Source: an uncultured Muribaculaceae bacterium
GTDB taxonomy: Bacteria; Bacteroidota; Bacteroidia; Bacteroidales; Muribaculaceae
Length of the DNA stretch: 64,000 nucleotides
Assembly (NCBI GenBank): GCA_905233845.1
Contig: CAJOFH010000002.1
Location: 53,459 to 117,458, forward strand
Direction: 5' to 3'
Shown here: positions 62,601 to 64,000 of the stretch, piece after piece
Layout of the letters: each line of letters starts with the position of its first letter
Numbering within the stretch: position 1 is the stretch's first letter
Notes under the pieces: model-generated
Seen by the model: only the letters and a program-made list of their open reading frames with translations
What the model was told of the DNA's origin: nothing
Databases searched by the model: none
Position numbers and translations under genes: made by a program

Positions 62601-63782
62601 AGAGAATGACAAGTCACCTGATGCAATTAAATCGGCAAACGATGGGTTTGACGTCTGTGTAATGGTAACCTCAGTACCATCATCTTTCCAATATTTAATA
62701 TACTGAAGCCTACTGCCATCATTGTTGGCACCGGTGCCATAACTAGAGAGGAAAGTGAAATTCAAATTAGTAATCGTGTAACCATCATATGTCTTGAATC
62801 GTGCATCGTAACCGTATGCGGCTTGATACCAAGTTGATGAGGTTGAACCAAATCCACCACTAATGTAATCCACAATAAAACCACCCTTAGTCGCCTTTTG
62901 ACCAGAGCTGGAACTTGCAACTACATTATTTCCTAAATCTGTGCCAGGTGTATAGGAAACTGTTTCGGAGGTGCCTGTGAATGGGGTGGTGATAGGACCA
63001 GCCGACTCATAAGTAACATCTACTTGCGTTAATCGCACTTGACTTGAATGCTTGAAAGTTACTTTCTTGGCTGAGCCAGTCCATGTTCCCGAAGAATATG
63101 AACCGCTACCGCCAGTGGCAGATACACTCGTAATGGAAGCATATCCAGATACAAATGTTAACTTGATACTAGTAATCAATTTGTCATCTTCGGCTTCCAC
63201 TATGATGTCATCGCTTGAACCTGCATTAAAGAAATATGTTGGTGAACTTGTGGTTCCAGAATTACCATATAATTGATACATATTCAGGGTTATTCCATTC
63301 TTCCTTACCCATGAGGCCCTGGTGCGGTCGTTGCCTCGTGTAAATGAAACTGTGCCAGACGATGATTTCTTGTAGACAATACCATCCACGTTCCAACCGT
63401 AAGAGTTAAGATAACCGAGGTCGGCATTGACATCCATGCCAATTGTTCCAACAGCTGGATATGCCACTGGGTAGCTGCCAATGGCAACACCGTTGGACCA
63501 TGTGCCCTCAGGGGTGTTGAGGGCGGAGTATCCGCGGGTGTAGTTGCCGGGAATAGATTTATTGCTGTAGACCTCACGCAGCATTGCGATAATCTGGTCG
63601 GGGTCGGTAGCAACCTCACCGAGGTTGCTGGTCTGCTGTGCCGATACTGGCGCATTGTAGGGCCATGCATAGCTGATACCCTCAAAGAACGCGCGGTTCT
63701 TCACCGTAGTAGGTTGTGCCAAGGCAATAAACGCCATCACGGTGATAATGAGTAAAGTAAATTGTCGTTTCATATTCATCAT
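59667..63782 (-). CDS. Large secreted surface protein, 1371 residues, type IX-like C-terminus
   Basis: Signal peptide (about 1-22). Residues about 100-460 contain repeated beta-sandwich segments (for example SSDDIIVEAEDDKLITSIKL and YKDDGT-type), followed by several Fn3-like and Ig-like modules. The end, ITGVARLTGNGIVESVTYYN then NIMVTRYSDGTTTTRKVMK, matches the ending style of the 2183-residue protein (VTRYTDGST), so both probably use the same export and attachment route. No catalytic motif is seen; an adhesin-like or binding role is inferred. A TAACTTTG -7 box lies 45 bases upstream. Confidence 0.88.
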   Translation of the reverse strand: MMNMKRQFTLLIITVMAFIALAQPTTVKNRAFFEGISYAWPYNAPVSAQQTSNLGEVATDPDQIIAMLREVYSNKSIPGNYTRGYSALNTPEGTWSNGVAIGSYPVAYPAVGTIGMDVNADLGYLNSYGWNVDGIVYKKSSSGTVSFTRGNDRTRASWVRKNGITLNMYQLYGNSGTTSSPTYFFNAGSSDDIIVEAEDDKLITSIKLTFVSGYASITSVSATGGSGSYSSGTWTGSAKKVTFKHSSQVRLTQVDVTYESAGPITTPFTGTSETVSYTPGTDLGNNVVASSSSGQKATKGGFIVDYISGGFGSTSSTWYQAAYGYDARFKTYDGYTITNLNFTFLSSYGTGANNDGSRLQYIKYWKDDGTEVTITQTSNPSFADLIASGDLSFSDNGLSLSWNIPTKTFYIKPNGQNNLRFTYIEASYKYDGPDINYFAPDAYLPNEEGNTLLLVEVKDGVTPTTLKQSGLATFTNNTFDYYNITDYNSLRNVVDATIKSVRVVTESKRMGEGLDAGTLFKIDCDKLNRFFLLGKGQLRWFNNDYQDNAVNATTPPRSVAQDAENQPYFNGGKYYDQSMEYLFGHMFEQFSPSMASGGSSLNDIYKLLAVNMKSFDVVHDCIDVLSAESTGHEFNMYGKTSTSDDCQDVRDMMFFVPDYRMLAHEGNADVSKRDPYKAQKYIYYNPDHAPKMGLFVIKLDEITEDKAVKVEGENAYDVTLTWNSNLLNFLPGEDGVYNLYRVTNVNGTETYQPVVDGSGNPVTITANTQQGLTYTDRVAQLPNEGQTITYVVRGRDAGNFLSLQMSNKESVYIPGIDVSEDLNLKLTADYYSRFDPQEEKNKYSNLVTMGKVVSNITGEELQQGTLTFTRSYTDATGAYTDPIAVGTVTNMANGSGTMKVTMQNQEFFKFGYNSNGTASANVPNPSFNATFTYNANGVTFNGDGIKFYDNFSASVADNAHPSKYTYQVNFVFGDKYANSNTMDIYVHKTQLVMDPEGTRTVSQSEINDNDEILYHSLPANGPIEFGIDVKYSSKSEILRYDAYRWPTGADRYIIEPSSDPSDEQDVAPNGIAGNQGTYYTTAMNAVAGENVTVTEGQTAQAIFTDPYPVANVGTYFYAPVVETFAPNEDRSDYNTYGAPLQQAATGKIAVSVMTPNEDYPFMSEHSWEDANHDQYAYYNIYLQVDQSTIPAGYKIYKVRAWRKVDPTILGEEFSSYNYRMGVNGEFMYEELENVALGAGDILGTSKENGVLACTFGARKMRSSESETGVINDLTAEFVVRVYFTPNATAGAPMLKSEGDANFYVMEGTAERTFDWTEGVITGVARLTGNGIVESVTYYNMAGAASTRPWQGINIMVTRYSDGTTTTRKVMK

Positions 63783-63826
63783 TCTATATTTTGTTTTAAG
63801 TAAGACAAAGCATTTGAAAAATCGTG

Positions 63827-63834
63827 CAAAGTTA
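63827..63834 (-). promoter_or_regulatory. -7 box upstream of the 1371-residue gene
   Basis: Minus strand TAACTTTG matches TAnnTTTG. No -33 element is clear. The rest of 63783-64000 shows no gene; a second TAACTTTG occurs at 63945-63938. Confidence 0.5.
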
Positions 63835-64000
63835 CTAAAAAGTTTTCAGTTATTAGTTACCAGCTGTCAGTTTTTTGCATAGCAAATAAAAGGTTGCCCC
63901 ATTATGTAGAGTCAACAAGCAAATGCATATTTTTTGACAAAGTTAAGAAAAATGTTTGTAGAACTCTCTGACGGGCGTGCTGAATTTGAGTTTTTTTCTT

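Overview
The window is chromosomal DNA from a member of the Bacteroidales, most likely Muribaculaceae or a close Prevotella-like relative. The evidence is: Bacteroidota promoters (TTTG, 19-21 bp, TAnnTTTG) before several genes; a TonB-dependent receptor operon; secreted proteins ending in type IX-secretion-like C-terminal domains; dockerin-type Ca-binding repeats on secreted enzymes; and a MurNAc salvage locus of the Tannerella/Bacteroides type. Core genes read as GC-balanced. The stretch at about 21-29.7 kb is clearly AT-richer and looks acquired.

Layout. 1-16.2 kb: peptidoglycan sugar salvage. It holds two tandem GT2 glycosyltransferases, an HIT/GalT-like protein (DUF4922), a SpoIID-domain protein without a signal peptide, a MurT/AmpG-type permease, an exo-muramidase of the NamZ/DUF1343 family, a respiratory D-lactate dehydrogenase, a membrane acetyltransferase-like protein, MurNAc/GlcNAc kinase, MurQ and an SGNH esterase. 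NagA and tRNA-His follow on the other strand. The genes form a path: release, import, phosphorylation, removal of D-lactate, its oxidation, and deacetylation. 16.4-20 kb: a two-gene operon of secreted dockerin proteases (S8 and C10). 20.4-29.7 kb: accessory DNA with a truncated and a complete WYL regulator, a frameshifted zinc-ribbon gene, unrecognised genes, a radical SAM gene, two tRNA-like elements, a repeat-rich non-coding stretch and a decayed duplicate of the pepT promoter and 5' end. 29.8-39.9 kb: pepT, a secreted SH3/zinc-knuckle protein, a radical SAM/SPASM gene, and a 2183-residue surface protein behind a cobalamin riboswitch.

40.4-44 kb: an AbiE toxin-antitoxin operon with a palindromic operator, hsp20, and a YiiX-type hydrolase. 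44.1-52.3 kb: a six-gene minus-strand operon led by a TonB-dependent receptor, with overlapping genes and surface/secreted partners. 52.5-64 kb: mdh, a PAP2-VanX fusion, threonine aldolase, ribosomal protein S1 (with an apparent frameshift near its end), maf, a KdsC-like phosphatase and a second large secreted protein.

The most notable items are the riboswitch-controlled giant protein carrying a DUF4465-like domain (a candidate B12-binding surface protein), the uncharacterised GT2/HIT/SpoIID module inside the salvage locus, the PAP2-VanX fusion, the accessory radical SAM cassette with tRNA-like elements, and the duplicated pepT 5' end.
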